In this document: piece after piece, positions 19,946-29,625 of the stretch
Position numbering within the stretch: position 1 is the first letter of the stretch
Layout: each line of letters opens with the position of its first letter
Source: Saccharothrix espanaensis DSM 44229
GTDB taxonomy: Bacteria > Actinomycetota > Actinomycetes > Mycobacteriales > Pseudonocardiaceae
Length of the DNA stretch: 64,000 bases
Reading direction: 5' to 3'
Assembly: GCF_000328705.1 (NCBI RefSeq)
Contig: NC_019673.1
Coordinates: forward strand, 6,510,001-6,574,000
Made by a program: the position numbers and the translations under genes
Notes under the pieces: generated by a model
Databases searched by the model: none
The model's input: only the letters and a program-made list of their open reading frames with translations
Told to the model about the DNA's origin: nothing

Positions 19946-20901
19946 CTCTTGCCGCCCAACCGGATCCGGGGGTCCAACGCCGCGTGGGCCACGTCGGTCA
20001 GCAACTGCACGACGACGAACACCGTCACCGACAGCATCAGCAACACCTGCACCACCGGGTAGTCGCGCCGGGTGACACCTTGCTCGACCAGCAACCCCAG
20101 GCCCGGCCACGCGAAGATCGACTCGACCAGCACCGCGCCGCCCAGCAGCGCACCGGTCTGCAACCCCAGCGTGGTCACCGCGACCGGCAGCGCGCCGCGC
20201 AGCGCGTGCCGCACAACGATCTCCCGTCCGCGCACGCCGGCCGCGCGGACCGTCGTCACGTAGTCCTGGCGCAGCTCACCGCGCAGCGTCTCGGCGAGGA
20301 ACCCGGTCAGCACGCCCGCCACCGGCAGCGCCAGGCACACCGCGGGCAGCACCAGGTACTGCGCGGTGATGTCGACCCGGTCCAGCAACCCGGCGGGCGG
20401 CACTCCCCCGGTCGGCAGCAACCGGAAGAACACCCCGAACACCAGGATCAGCACCACGCCGGTGACGAACGTCGGCAGCGCCACCGACGCGGTGTGGAAC
20501 GCGGTCAGCAGCCGGTCCACCCACGGGTTGCGGGTCGCCGCCCACACCGGGCCGAGCACCAGCGCGGTCAGCACCGCCAGCAGCAGCGCGGCCAGCGTCA
20601 GCGTCGCGGTGTTGGCCAGCCCGTCGGCGACCAGCCCGGCGATGTCGCCGCCGATCAGGAACGACCGCCCGAGGTCGCCGGAGAGCAGCCCGCCGACCCA
20701 GTGCAGGTACTGCGCCACGACCGGCCGGTCCAGGCCGAGTTCGGCGCGGATCGCGGCGACCGCCTCGGGTGGCGCGTCGGCACCGGCCAGCACCGCCGCC
20801 GCGTCCCCCGGGATGGCCCGGATCAGCAGGAAGATCAGCACCGACGCCAGCCACAGCACCACCAGCGCCGACGGCAGCCGGCGCAGCAGGTAGCCGATCA
20901 C
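19942..20901 (-). CDS. ABC transporter permease, DppB type
   Basis: The 319-residue permease begins MIGYLLRRLPSALVVLWLAS, the DppB hallmark, followed by LIRAIPGDAA and the ELGLDRPVVAQYLHWVGGLL segment. The ATPase-contact loop is VRAAGVRGREIVVRHALRGA. Six transmembrane helices are predicted by eye. Its GTG start overlaps the stop of the binding-protein gene by 4 nt (GTGA), and its own stop overlaps the next start in the same way, so the transporter genes are tightly coupled. Confidence 0.92.
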   Translation of the reverse strand: MIGYLLRRLPSALVVLWLASVLIFLLIRAIPGDAAAVLAGADAPPEAVAAIRAELGLDRPVVAQYLHWVGGLLSGDLGRSFLIGGDIAGLVADGLANTATLTLAALLLAVLTALVLGPVWAATRNPWVDRLLTAFHTASVALPTFVTGVVLILVFGVFFRLLPTGGVPPAGLLDRVDITAQYLVLPAVCLALPVAGVLTGFLAETLRGELRQDYVTTVRAAGVRGREIVVRHALRGALPVAVTTLGLQTGALLGGAVLVESIFAWPGLGLLVEQGVTRRDYPVVQVLLMLSVTVFVVVQLLTDVAHAALDPRIRLGGKR

Positions 20902-22463
20902 CGCAGGTGCGCCTTGCCGAGGTCGAGCTCACGCCGCCGCGACCAGTCCACGCCCTGCAACGCGTCGCGCGCCACGAACTGCTCCAGCACCACGCCGATC
21001 TCGGCCAGGAAACCGCCGTCCAGCAACTGCTCGGACACCTTCCGGTACGCGGCGACGGCCTCTGGGCCGGTCGCGGCGGGCAGCTTCCACGCGGCTTCCG
21101 CGGCGCCCGTGTACTCCGGCGAGGAGAAGTGCGAGGCGTTGCGGCGGGCGTTGAACGGGTAGGCGCTCACCGTCAGCGTCGCCGGCGACAACTGCGCCCA
21201 CGAGTGGTTGGTGGTCCACAGGCCGGGGAACTGCGCGCCGATCAGCTGCTTGACGAACTGGGTGGAGTCGACGGGTTCCAGCTTCACCGTGATCCCGGCC
21301 TCCGCCAGGTTGTTCTGCACGACCTGCGCGATGGCGGTGAACACCGGGTCGTTGCCGACGTACGCGAGCGGGATCTCCGGCACCGGCGCGCCGTGCTCGG
21401 CCAGCAGCGCCTTGGCCTTGCCGACGTCACGCCGGTAGCGGCCGTCGAGTTCCTCGTCGTAGGCCGGACTCGTGCGCGGCCACGGCAGCGAGGCCGGGTA
21501 TCCCTTGTCCCGGAACACTTCCTTGATGATCCGGTCGCGGTCCAGCGCGTAGGCCACGGCCTGGCGCACCTTCGGGTCGTCCAGGCCGGGCGCGGTCACG
21601 TTCAGACCCACGTACGCCTGGAGTTCCGCGCCGTCCAACGGGATCGAGCGCAGGCCGGGCGTCGACGCGGCGGCCTCCGCGTCCCGGTAGCCGATGCCGC
21701 GCGCGAGGTGCACCTGCCCGGACTTCACCGCCGCCAGCAGCGACTGCCCGTCCGGCACGACCCGCACGTGCACGCCGTCGAGGTGGGGCGCGCCGTCCCA
21801 GTAGTCGGCGTTGCGGGTGAACGTCAGGTCGGTGTTGGGCCGCCACGACTCGAACGCGAACGCGCCGGTGCCGACGAACCGCTTGCCGGTCGCGATGTCG
21901 CCCGCCGTCTCGGAGTCGATCACCGGCACGGTCGCCAGCAGGTCGAACAGGTTGCTCACCGGGTGGTCCAGGCGCAGCACGACCTGGTCGGGCGCGGGCG
22001 TCTCGACGGCGGTGACGACCTTGGCGGTGCTGATCAGCTGGCCGTTCCACTTCGGGTCGGTGTAGGTCGCCAGCGAGAACTTGACGTCCGCCGAGGTGAA
22101 CGGCCGGCCGGTGTGGAACTTGACGCCCTGGCGCAGCTTCAGGGTCACCGTCCGGCCGCCGTCGGTCGCGGACCACTCGGTGGCCAGCGCGGGCTTGGGG
22201 TCGAGGCTGTCCCGGTCGTAGTGCACCAGGTTGTCGTACACCAGGCCGACCAGGGTGGTGATGGCCGCGTTGCTGTTGGTGAACACGTTGGCGGGCACCA
22301 GGTCCAGGTTCACCCCCACCTCGGCGACCCCACCCTGTTCGGGCGCGGCCGACGGGTCGCCGGCGGAGGTCCGCGCGTCCACCGCCGACTGGCAGGCCGT
22401 GGCGGCGAACAGCAGCGTGGCCCCGGCGAGGGCCTTGAGCGTCGCACGTCTGGTCAGGTTCAT
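20898..22463 (-). CDS. Substrate-binding lipoprotein, peptide/nickel family (SBP_bac_5)
   Basis: The 521-residue binding protein has a twin-arginine-like lipoprotein leader ([20 protein letters not shown], then the lipobox Cys in ATAC at residue 24). The body matches family 5 binding proteins: VTLKLRQGVKFHTGRPFTSA near 120 and VRQAVAYALDRDRI near 310. It captures substrate outside the membrane for the DppB/DppC permeases. Its ATG overlaps the stop of the upstream ROK gene as ATGA, so regulator and transporter are one transcript. Ligand unknown; the sulfatase and dioxygenase neighbours suggest an organosulfur compound rather than a peptide. Confidence 0.92.
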   Translation of the reverse strand: MNLTRRATLKALAGATLLFAATACQSAVDARTSAGDPSAAPEQGGVAEVGVNLDLVPANVFTNSNAAITTLVGLVYDNLVHYDRDSLDPKPALATEWSATDGGRTVTLKLRQGVKFHTGRPFTSADVKFSLATYTDPKWNGQLISTAKVVTAVETPAPDQVVLRLDHPVSNLFDLLATVPVIDSETAGDIATGKRFVGTGAFAFESWRPNTDLTFTRNADYWDGAPHLDGVHVRVVPDGQSLLAAVKSGQVHLARGIGYRDAEAAASTPGLRSIPLDGAELQAYVGLNVTAPGLDDPKVRQAVAYALDRDRIIKEVFRDKGYPASLPWPRTSPAYDEELDGRYRRDVGKAKALLAEHGAPVPEIPLAYVGNDPVFTAIAQVVQNNLAEAGITVKLEPVDSTQFVKQLIGAQFPGLWTTNHSWAQLSPATLTVSAYPFNARRNASHFSSPEYTGAAEAAWKLPAATGPEAVAAYRKVSEQLLDGGFLAEIGVVLEQFVARDALQGVDWSRRRELDLGKAHLR

Positions 22464-23647
22464 CGGGCGGTTGCCTTTCTGGCGTCGTCGAGCAGGTCCA
22501 GCGGGTGGTCGAACAGCCGGTTGAGCAGGCCGGTGCACGCGGCGGTCGCCTGCAGCGCGGGGCCCAGGCGGGTCACCGAGACGATGTCCGCGCCGGGCAG
22601 GGTGGTGGTCTCGGCGAACGCCCGCAGCAGGTCCGGCAGGCGTTCGGCGGGGTCGGTGATGGCCTGGCCGCCGAGCACCACGCGGTCCGGGTTGAACGCG
22701 TCGCGCAGCAGCCCGACCGCACGGCCCAGCGCGGCGGCCCGGTCCGCCAGCAGCCGCCCGGCCGTGCCGTCACCGCGCCGCGCGGCGGCCCGGACCAGCC
22801 GGATGTCGGCTTCGGCGACCACACCCGCGCGGACCGCGCGCTCGGCGACCGTGCGATCCGCGACGGTCGCCTCCAGGCAGCCCGTCGACCCGCACGGGCA
22901 GCGGGCGTCGCCGCCGATCGGCAGGTGCGCGACGCTGCCGCCGCCACCGGGGCCGCGGTGCAGCGCGCCGTCCACGGCCAGCGCGACGCCGACCACCTCG
23001 CGGGCGTAGAAGTAGAGCAGGCTCGACACCCGCGGACCCCAGCCGAACAGCAGTTCGGCGTTGGCCATCGCGGCGACGTGCCCGTCCAGGTGCACCGGCA
23101 GGCCGGTGGCGCGGTGCAGCAGGTCGGCGGCCGGCACCCGGTGCCAGCCCAGCCGCTCGTGGTCGAGCAGGCCGCGCGCCGAGTCGACCAGGCCGCCGCT
23201 GGCCAGGCCGATGCCCACCACCGTGCGGCCCGCGCGGCGGCGCAGGAACGAGCGCACCTTGCCCGCGATGTGCGCCAGCGCGTCCTCCGCGCTGCCGCCG
23301 GGCGTCGGGATCTCGTCCGAGTCCAGCAGCGTGCCGCGCAGGTCGGCCAGGCCGTAGGTGGTCGTGCTCACACCGATGTGCACGCCGCACGCGGCGAACA
23401 CCGTCTCGTCCAGCGCGATCGGCACCCGCGGCCGGCCGATCGCCCCGGCCGGCACCAGGTCGGGGAACTCGCGCAGCAGGCCGACGTCCATCAGCGCGGC
23501 GACCTGCCTGCTCACCGTGGGCATGCTCAGCCCGGTGTGCTGCCCGATCGCCGCGCGCGACAGCGGGCCCTCGCGCCGGATCACCGACAGCACGGCGGCG
23601 GCGTTGGCGGCGCGGACGCCGGGGCGGGCGCGCGGGGTCTCGATCAC
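22460..23647 (-). CDS. ROK-family transcriptional regulator of the sulfur operon
   Basis: The 395-residue protein has an N-terminal winged helix-turn-helix ([22 protein letters not shown] near 30-51), a ROK domain and the zinc motif [10 protein letters not shown] near residue 250. It is the first gene of the leftward operon that continues with the binding protein, permeases, sulfatase and ATPase, and it is divergent from the TauD/AtsK-type gene. It should repress one or both transcripts. ROK regulators usually sense sugars, so the ligand may be a sulfated sugar; this is inference. Confidence 0.87.
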   Translation of the reverse strand: MIETPRARPGVRAANAAAVLSVIRREGPLSRAAIGQHTGLSMPTVSRQVAALMDVGLLREFPDLVPAGAIGRPRVPIALDETVFAACGVHIGVSTTTYGLADLRGTLLDSDEIPTPGGSAEDALAHIAGKVRSFLRRRAGRTVVGIGLASGGLVDSARGLLDHERLGWHRVPAADLLHRATGLPVHLDGHVAAMANAELLFGWGPRVSSLLYFYAREVVGVALAVDGALHRGPGGGGSVAHLPIGGDARCPCGSTGCLEATVADRTVAERAVRAGVVAEADIRLVRAAARRGDGTAGRLLADRAAALGRAVGLLRDAFNPDRVVLGGQAITDPAERLPDLLRAFAETTTLPGADIVSVTRLGPALQATAACTGLLNRLFDHPLDLLDDARKATAR

Positions 23648-23861
23648 GGTGGCGAACCTCTCCGGAGCGGTTCTCGGGCAGCACGGGGACGCCCGTTTTC
23701 GTTCGGGCGGGCAAGGAAGTCACGGGAGGCGGCGGACGGCCGGCGGCGAAGGTCAACAACAGCGGTGCACAGGCGAAGACTCCGTGTGTCCACTTCGGAA
23801 GTCAACGACGTCCGGGATATGGAATGCCGACGCCCACTTATTTTCAGTGCTTCACGGAACC

Positions 23862-23891
23862 TTGTTGGCGCGGCCGGGCCGTTCGTACCGT
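23862..23891 (+). promoter_or_regulatory. Candidate promoter of the dioxygenase gene
   Basis: TTGTTG and TACCGT are separated by 18 bp in the 316-bp divergent region between the ROK and dioxygenase genes, about 75 bp before the GTG. The hexamers are moderate matches to actinomycete vegetative promoters. Nothing else in this gap was recognised. Confidence 0.35.
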
Positions 23892-23963
23892 CGAGACGCG
23901 GGCCGGGTCCCGCTCTGCCGGCCGCGAATCCGCGGCGCGAACCGTTCAGCCGAAGGGAACACC

Positions 23964-24911
23964 GTGAGCGTGTCTGTGGAAAGCGTGGGGGCGGACGTGG
24001 CCGAGGCGTCGGTCGGGGCGTCGGTCGCCCGGCTCGGCTCGGCCATCGGCGCACGGGTCGACGGCGTGCGCCTGGGCGGCGACCTCGACCCCGGGACCGT
24101 CGCGACGATCCGGGCGGCGTTGCTGGCCAACAAGGTCATCTTCTTCCGCGGCCAGCAGCACCTGGACGACGCGGGCCAGCTCGCGTTCGGGGAGCTGCTC
24201 GGCACGCCGACGCTGGCGCACCCGACCGTGCGCGGGCGTGACAACGTCAACGTGCTGCCGATCGACTCCGACTACGGCAAGGCCAACAGCTGGCACACCG
24301 ACGTGACGTTCGTGGACCGGGTGCCCGCCATCAGCATCCTGCGCGCGGTGCACCTGCCCCCGTACGGCGGCGACACGACGTGGGCCAGCACCGTGGCCGC
24401 CTACGAGACGCTGCCGCCGTCGTTGAAGGCGTTGGTGGACAACCTGTGGGCGGTGCACACCAACGCCTACGACTACGCGGCCAACATCGACGAGTTGCGC
24501 ATCGGTGGTGTGGACGTGAAAACGGAGGAATACCGCAAGGAGTTCGTGTCCGACCTGTACGAGACCGAACACCCGGTGGTGCGCGTGCACCCGGAGACCG
24601 GCGAGCGCGCGCTGCTGCTCGGGCACTTCGTCAAGCGGCTGGTCGGCTTGTCCTCCACCGAGTCGCAGGCGGTGTTCCAGTTGCTCCAGCAGCGGGTCAC
24701 GCGGTTGGAGCACACCGTGCGCTGGCACTGGCAGGACGGCGACGTGGCGATCTGGGACAACCGCGCCACGCAGCACTACGCGGTCGCCGACTACGACGAC
24801 CAGCCGCGCCGCCTGCACCGCATCACGCTCGCGGGCGACGTGCCGGTGAGCATCGACGGCACGCCGAGCGTGGTGCGCAAGGGCGACGCCACGCACTACT
24901 CCGCCTTGTGA
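23964..24911 (+). CDS. TauD/TfdA-family Fe(II)/2-oxoglutarate dioxygenase (taurine or alkylsulfate type)
   Basis: The 315-residue enzyme should use 2-oxoglutarate and O2 to oxidise taurine, another sulfonate or an alkyl sulfate ester, releasing sulfite or sulfate. The iron triad is His111-x-Asp113 (WHTDVTF) and His271 (TQHYAVADY). The arginines at 282-286 fit 2-oxoglutarate binding. The GTG at 23964 follows GAAGGGAACACC. It is divergent from the ROK-transporter-sulfatase operon, which strengthens a sulfur-scavenging role. TauD and AtsK cannot be told apart by eye; the long loop after residue 180 ([14 protein letters not shown]) is more like the alkylsulfatase branch. Confidence 0.88.
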   Translation: MSVSVESVGADVAEASVGASVARLGSAIGARVDGVRLGGDLDPGTVATIRAALLANKVIFFRGQQHLDDAGQLAFGELLGTPTLAHPTVRGRDNVNVLPIDSDYGKANSWHTDVTFVDRVPAISILRAVHLPPYGGDTTWASTVAAYETLPPSLKALVDNLWAVHTNAYDYAANIDELRIGGVDVKTEEYRKEFVSDLYETEHPVVRVHPETGERALLLGHFVKRLVGLSSTESQAVFQLLQQRVTRLEHTVRWHWQDGDVAIWDNRATQHYAVADYDDQPRRLHRITLAGDVPVSIDGTPSVVRKGDATHYSAL

Positions 24912-24917
24912 CCCCGT

Positions 24918-24966
24918 GCGGCGGCACGGACCGGGCACGCGACACGCACCCGGTCCGTGCCGCCGC
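24918..24966 (+). terminator. Strong stem-loop after the dioxygenase gene
   Basis: Perfect 18-bp arms (24918-24935 and 24949-24966) enclose a 13-nt loop, 6 nt past the stop. It separates the sulfur locus from the TPR gene. Confidence 0.8.
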
Positions 24967-25086
24967 TGCTCATTCACGATCGCCGGCAGGTCATCAACGG
25001 TCGTCGGGTGTGGGTCGCAGCGGGGTGATCGGGGGTCGGAGCCCGGTGTTAGTGTGCGGCCGAGCGCACTCCGGGGGAGATCGTCG

Positions 25087-27285
25087 GTGGATTCCGTGGA
25101 GCAGGACGTGTGGGTGTCGCTGCGCGAAGCCCAGGCCATGGAGCACACCGGGAGCCGCACCGAACTGCTGGCCGGGCTGGTGCGCCGGGCCGACGCCGGG
25201 GACGTGCCGCGCGCCACCTACCTGTCCCGGCGGCTGCTCGCCGACGCGCACCGGGTCGACGGCCGGTGGGACGAGGTGTTCCGGCTGTTCCGCGAGTGCC
25301 TGGACGAGTACGACCACCGGCCGTGGCGGTTCGACGACGAGGACGAGGTCTCGCTGCTGAGCTGGCACGCGTGGCTGGTCGGCTGCATGGTCGACTTCCC
25401 GGACCTCTCGCTGGTCGAGATCACCGCCGCGCTGGACGACGTGGAGCGCCGGTTCCTGGCCGCCGGGTTGGGCTTGCACGAGGTGCACGCGGCCCGGCGC
25501 GGGGTGGCCGCGCACCTGGGCGACTGGCCCACCGCCGACCGCGCGTTCCGCCGCTGGGCCGACACGGCCGATCCCGCCGGCGACGACCGGTGGCGGCGGC
25601 TGGTCGAGGTGGAGCAGTTGCTGGCGCGCGGCGAGGAGGCGTCGACGGCCCGCGCGCACGAGCTGGCCCGGCCGGTGCTGGCCGATCCGTCGACGGTCGA
25701 CCGGGCGGCGGTGTCGGCGCGCAGCCTGATGTTGCTGCCGGTGGCGCGGACGGGCGCGTGGGCGGACGCCGTCGTGCTCTACCGGCGGTTGCTGCGCGGC
25801 ATGTCCGGCGAGTTCCACTCGTTGGAGGAGCACGGCCGGATCGTCGAGTTCTGCGCGCTGACCGGCAACGAGGACGCGGGCGTGGACTGGCTCGGTCCGA
25901 TGCGCGGGTTCCAGGCGCGCCGCCGGCCGCTGGCGACCATGGAGTTCGCCGCGTCGGTCGCGGTGCTGGCCCGGCGGATGGTGGAGCTGGGGCGCGGCGA
26001 CGCCGAGCTGGACCTGGGCGAGGACCCGAACTCGGGCCCGTTCCGGGTGCTGGCCGACCGGATGCGGCGGCTCGCGCTGGACCTGGCGGACCGGTTCGAC
26101 CGGCGCAACGGCACGTCCGCGCAGGGCGACCGGATCCGCGCCCGGCTGGCCGCCCGGCCGCTGGTGGAGCACCTGCCGCTGGCCCCGACCACCCGCCGGC
26201 CGCTGCCCACCCTGCCGCCGCCGCTGCCCGCCTCGGCGCTGCTGGACCGGGCGGAGTGGCACGACCTGCGGTGCGAGCCGGACGAGGCGCGGGCGTGCCT
26301 GGCGGTGCTGCCCGCCGGGCTGCCGGAGGACCTGGCGGCGCGCGAGGCGGAGCTGCGGGCGAAGTTCTTCCAGAGCGGCCGGACCGAGCCCGAGCTGTGG
26401 TGGGCGGCCGACGTCCACCGGCGCAACGGCGACCTGCGGCGGGCGCTGCTCGTGCACTGCTGGCTGGGGCTGTGGATCGTGGCCGAGGGGCGGCCCGCGC
26501 AGGGCGCGGCGCTGACCGCCGACGCGGTGGCGGGCCTGCGCCGGCTGGGCGACGAGACGGCGTGCGCATGGGGCGAGCACTGGGCGGCCTACGTGGCGGC
26601 GGCGCTCGGCCGGCCGGCCGAAGCGGAGCAGGCGGTGCGGCGCGGGCTGCGGCACGCGACCGGCGACCCGCTCGCCCGGGGCTCGCTGCTCCTGCTCGAC
26701 GCGTCGCTGTTCCCGGACCGCACGGTGGGGTCGGCCACCGCCGCGCTGACCGCGTTCGTCGAGGCGGAGGCCCCGGAGAAGGCGCTGGAGGCGTTGGCGC
26801 ACTTGGAGAACGCCGACGCGCACCACGGCCTGGTCGACCCGCTGCTGGCCCGGTTGGCGGGCCGGCGGGACCGGCTGGTCGGCCGGCTGCGCTACCTGCG
26901 GGCGTGCGCGCTGATCGACGCCGGCCGGCTCGCCGAGGCGGCGGACGACCTGAACGAGGCGATCGGTCAGGCGTCGCTGCGGGCCGGCGGCGCGACCGTG
27001 GAGCAGTGGTACCGGCTGGCGCAGGCCGACGACGCCGCCGGGCGGCACGAGGACGCGGTGGACGCGGGCCTGCGCGCGGCGGCGTGGCTGGACCACCTGC
27101 GCGACACCGAGGACGCGGGCTGGGCGGAGTGGGCCGACCACGCCCGCTACCTGGTGGCGGAGAACTTCCACCGGCTCGGCGACCGGGCGGCGGCACTGCG
27201 CGAGTACCGCCGGGTGGCCGACGGCGGCGGCCCGCTGGCGGCGTCGGCGTTCGTGGCCGGCAGCGTCCTGCTGGACGCCGGCTGA
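25087..27285 (+). CDS. Tetratricopeptide-repeat protein
   Basis: The 732-residue protein is almost wholly helical. Recognisable TPR-like units lie toward the C-terminus: AAYVAAALGRPAEAEQAVRR, LRACALIDAGRLAEAADDLN, AQADDAAGRHEDAVDAGLRA and FHRLGDRAAALREYRRVA. The N-terminal two thirds carry more degenerate helical pairs. No enzymatic domain, signal peptide or membrane segment is seen, so it is probably a cytoplasmic scaffold. The GTG at 25087 follows GGGGGAG at the right spacing. It converges on the caspase-vWA gene with only 4 bp between stops. A functional link with that gene is possible but rests on position only. Confidence 0.7.
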   Translation: MDSVEQDVWVSLREAQAMEHTGSRTELLAGLVRRADAGDVPRATYLSRRLLADAHRVDGRWDEVFRLFRECLDEYDHRPWRFDDEDEVSLLSWHAWLVGCMVDFPDLSLVEITAALDDVERRFLAAGLGLHEVHAARRGVAAHLGDWPTADRAFRRWADTADPAGDDRWRRLVEVEQLLARGEEASTARAHELARPVLADPSTVDRAAVSARSLMLLPVARTGAWADAVVLYRRLLRGMSGEFHSLEEHGRIVEFCALTGNEDAGVDWLGPMRGFQARRRPLATMEFAASVAVLARRMVELGRGDAELDLGEDPNSGPFRVLADRMRRLALDLADRFDRRNGTSAQGDRIRARLAARPLVEHLPLAPTTRRPLPTLPPPLPASALLDRAEWHDLRCEPDEARACLAVLPAGLPEDLAAREAELRAKFFQSGRTEPELWWAADVHRRNGDLRRALLVHCWLGLWIVAEGRPAQGAALTADAVAGLRRLGDETACAWGEHWAAYVAAALGRPAEAEQAVRRGLRHATGDPLARGSLLLLDASLFPDRTVGSATAALTAFVEAEAPEKALEALAHLENADAHHGLVDPLLARLAGRRDRLVGRLRYLRACALIDAGRLAEAADDLNEAIGQASLRAGGATVEQWYRLAQADDAAGRHEDAVDAGLRAAAWLDHLRDTEDAGWAEWADHARYLVAENFHRLGDRAAALREYRRVADGGGPLAASAFVAGSVLLDAG

Positions 27286-27289
27286 CCGG

Positions 27290-28942
27290 TCAGCGCGCCG
27301 CCGGCAGGGCGGCGACCACTTCGAGGTAGAAGTCCGCGATGCGGCGCAGGCCCGGCTCGTCGGCGGTGGTCTTCTCGGCGCGGCTGCGCCCCGACACCTT
27401 CGGGTCGTCCACCACGTGGGCGAGCGCGGCGAGGGCCTCGAAGTCGTCGCCCAGTCCGAGCGCCAGCACGGTGAGCGGCGCGGGCGCGTCGCCCACCAGG
27501 CTCGCGTACGCCTCCTTCCACTGGTCGGCGAGGTTGGTGGGCCAGCCGTCGGTCAGGAACGCGATCACCACCTCGGCCACTTCCTGGCCGGTGGCCGCGA
27601 ACCGCGCCGCGTCCTGGCCGATCCGCTCGCGCAGCAACGTGAACGCGGCCGCGTACGAGGTCGCGCCCCGCACCCGCAATGCCGGCACCAGCGTCGTGTC
27701 GGCGGCCTCGGAAGTCATGGACAGCACCACCTGGGCGTCCGAGCCGAAATCGATGAGGCCGAACCTCAGCACCTCGGCGCCGGAGGCGGCTTGGCGAATC
27801 TGGCGCAGGATCTCCGGCACGGCCGCGTTCACGGCGTCGATCCGCTTCCCCGTCATTGAATACGAGACGTCCACGACCAGGTACAGCGGGACCACCCGGG
27901 TCGGCGCGCGGGGCGGCGCGGCGGGAGGCCGCACCTGCTGCCCCGGCGTGTCCACCGAGCGCAGCAGTTCACGGGCCCGCTCGGCGACCACCGGCACGTC
28001 CTCGGCGGCGACGAGCTGGAGGCGCTGGTGGGCGGCGAGGACCTGGCCGGGTTCGGCGGAGGTGAGCCACTCGCCGAGCGAGCGCACCGAGCCCTCCCGC
28101 ACGTACGGCAGAGGGCTTTCCAGGCTCGCCTTCAGGTGTTCGGGCAACGGGGTCGGGACGACGGCCGCGCCGAGCGGGTTGCGGGCCAGGATGATCGAGT
28201 CCACGCCCCGGAACAGCCAGCGCTGCGGGGTCTGCGGCCGGTCCGGGTGTTCCCGCACCCGGTCGGCGGCGAACTGGAACGCGTCCTCCACGGTGATGTA
28301 GCCGGTGTTGTCGCGGTCGGCGGCACCGGTGCGCAGACCGTCCACCAAGGCGGCGGTGAACACCGAACCCCCTTGGGACACCAGGGCTTCACCCTCGAAC
28401 GAGTACTCGGTGGCACCGGACGCGGTCAGCACCGCCCGCCCGCGACCGCCCACCAGCCGGCGTTCCAGGTCCACCTCGGTCCCGCCGGCCTTCGCCCCGC
28501 GCTCGAACGCGCCGCTGAAGCAGCAGTCCAGGATCAGCACCTGACGGCCCGCGCGGCAGTCGTCCAGGCGTTCCAGCAGCCACCGCGACTCGACCGCCGT
28601 GGACGCCAGCCAGTCGCGATCGGTGTCGGCCGTGGCGAAGTACAGCCTGCCGCGTGCGTCGACCAGGCCGTGGCAGGACAGGTAGACGACCACGAGTTCG
28701 TCGGAGTTCCGCTCACCCAGGAACCGGTCGACCGCCCGGCGCACGTCGGACTCCGCGCGCTCGGACACCACCGTGACGTCGAACCCGCCGATGGCGGGGT
28801 CGGACAGCACCTCGGTCATACCCGTGGCGTCGACCGCCGGGGACCGCAGCTTGGCCAGCCGTTCGTCCGCGTAGACACCGTTGGCCAGGACCAGCGCGGC
28901 ACGCGAGTCGGCGGGCTTGGGTGCCGGGTGTCGCAGGTGCAC
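27290..28942 (-). CDS. Caspase-like (C14) protease fused to a vWA domain
   Basis: The 550-residue protein joins two domains. Residues 12-250 form a caspase/metacaspase-like fold with the catalytic pair His91 (YLSCHGLVD) and Cys141 (LILDCCFSGAF). Residues 345-510 form a von Willebrand A domain of the TerY type with intact metal site: DVSYS (Asp358, Ser360, Ser362), Thr428 and TDG (Asp465). A helical linker (about 260-340) joins them. The GTG at 28942 has GGAGGAGG 10 nt upstream. Prokaryotic caspases are commonly effectors of conflict systems, and vWA domains mediate metal-dependent complex formation. It is divergent across 228 bp from two membrane-anchored genes that may be partners. Domain calls are firm; the biological role is inference. 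Confidence 0.85.
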   Translation of the reverse strand: MHLRHPAPKPADSRAALVLANGVYADERLAKLRSPAVDATGMTEVLSDPAIGGFDVTVVSERAESDVRRAVDRFLGERNSDELVVVYLSCHGLVDARGRLYFATADTDRDWLASTAVESRWLLERLDDCRAGRQVLILDCCFSGAFERGAKAGGTEVDLERRLVGGRGRAVLTASGATEYSFEGEALVSQGGSVFTAALVDGLRTGAADRDNTGYITVEDAFQFAADRVREHPDRPQTPQRWLFRGVDSIILARNPLGAAVVPTPLPEHLKASLESPLPYVREGSVRSLGEWLTSAEPGQVLAAHQRLQLVAAEDVPVVAERARELLRSVDTPGQQVRPPAAPPRAPTRVVPLYLVVDVSYSMTGKRIDAVNAAVPEILRQIRQAASGAEVLRFGLIDFGSDAQVVLSMTSEAADTTLVPALRVRGATSYAAAFTLLRERIGQDAARFAATGQEVAEVVIAFLTDGWPTNLADQWKEAYASLVGDAPAPLTVLALGLGDDFEALAALAHVVDDPKVSGRSRAEKTTADEPGLRRIADFYLEVVAALPAAR

Positions 28943-29170
28943 GTGCCCGTGTCCTCCTCCTGGCGTCGGGGAGAAGAGTAGCCACGCCCGCGCGGTCGTC
29001 CCTCCGGCCGCCGCCATACCGAGACCGGCTCGGTTGCCGGGCTCGTCCGGACGGGTGAACGGAGATCGGGACGGGTAACAGCCGCCGACCCGTCCGGTAT
29101 ACCTCCGGTCGAGTGGCCCGCACGTCGCCGACGGCGCAGGAGGCCGACCCACGAAGGGCGAGGCGGGGAC

Positions 29171-29602
29171 GTGACCGGACTGATGACCGCGAGCGCGGAC
29201 GTCCTCTCGGCCGAGCAACTGCCGCTGCTCCAGCTCGGGTTCACCGCGTGGGTCGTGCTCGCTGCGGCGACCGGGGTGGCACTCGCCGTTGTGCTCCTCA
29301 GCCGCCGGCTGCAAGCGCGCGACCAGAGGGCCGGGGTCACCGTGACGTTCGACGGTGACCGCACGGTGCGGAGCTTCCGTTTCACGCTCACCGTGCGGGG
29401 CCACCACGTCGAGATCGCTCACGGGCCGGGCACCGGGCCCGCGTACGAGATCAGGAAGACCGGACCGACCACCGCGGAACTCACTCGACCCAACGGTCAC
29501 CCGCTGCGGCTGGAGCACGACGTCCCCGTGCGCCTGGGTGAGGGGATCTGGTTGAAGTACGTCGACAACGGTCGTGGGGCGCAGGATGACGAACTGCTCT
29601 GA
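29171..29602 (+). CDS. Single-pass membrane protein with a small beta-rich domain
   Basis: The 143-residue protein has one hydrophobic helix at about residues 20-42 (LGFTAWVVLAAATGVALAVV). A basic stretch (SRRLQARDQR) follows, which favours a cytoplasmic C-terminus. The C-terminal 90 residues are beta-rich (FRFTLTVRGHHVEI; TAELTRPNGHPLRL). No family recognised. The membrane-anchor plus small cytoplasmic adaptor layout resembles constant components of caspase-containing conflict systems, without clear sequence match. It is 23 bp upstream of the next gene, so co-transcribed, and divergent from the caspase-vWA gene. The GTG at 29171 is the only start that keeps the whole helix. Confidence 0.6.
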   Translation: MTGLMTASADVLSAEQLPLLQLGFTAWVVLAAATGVALAVVLLSRRLQARDQRAGVTVTFDGDRTVRSFRFTLTVRGHHVEIAHGPGTGPAYEIRKTGPTTAELTRPNGHPLRLEHDVPVRLGEGIWLKYVDNGRGAQDDELL

Positions 29603-29625
29603 AACGCCGTGGTGAGGAGGTTCGG

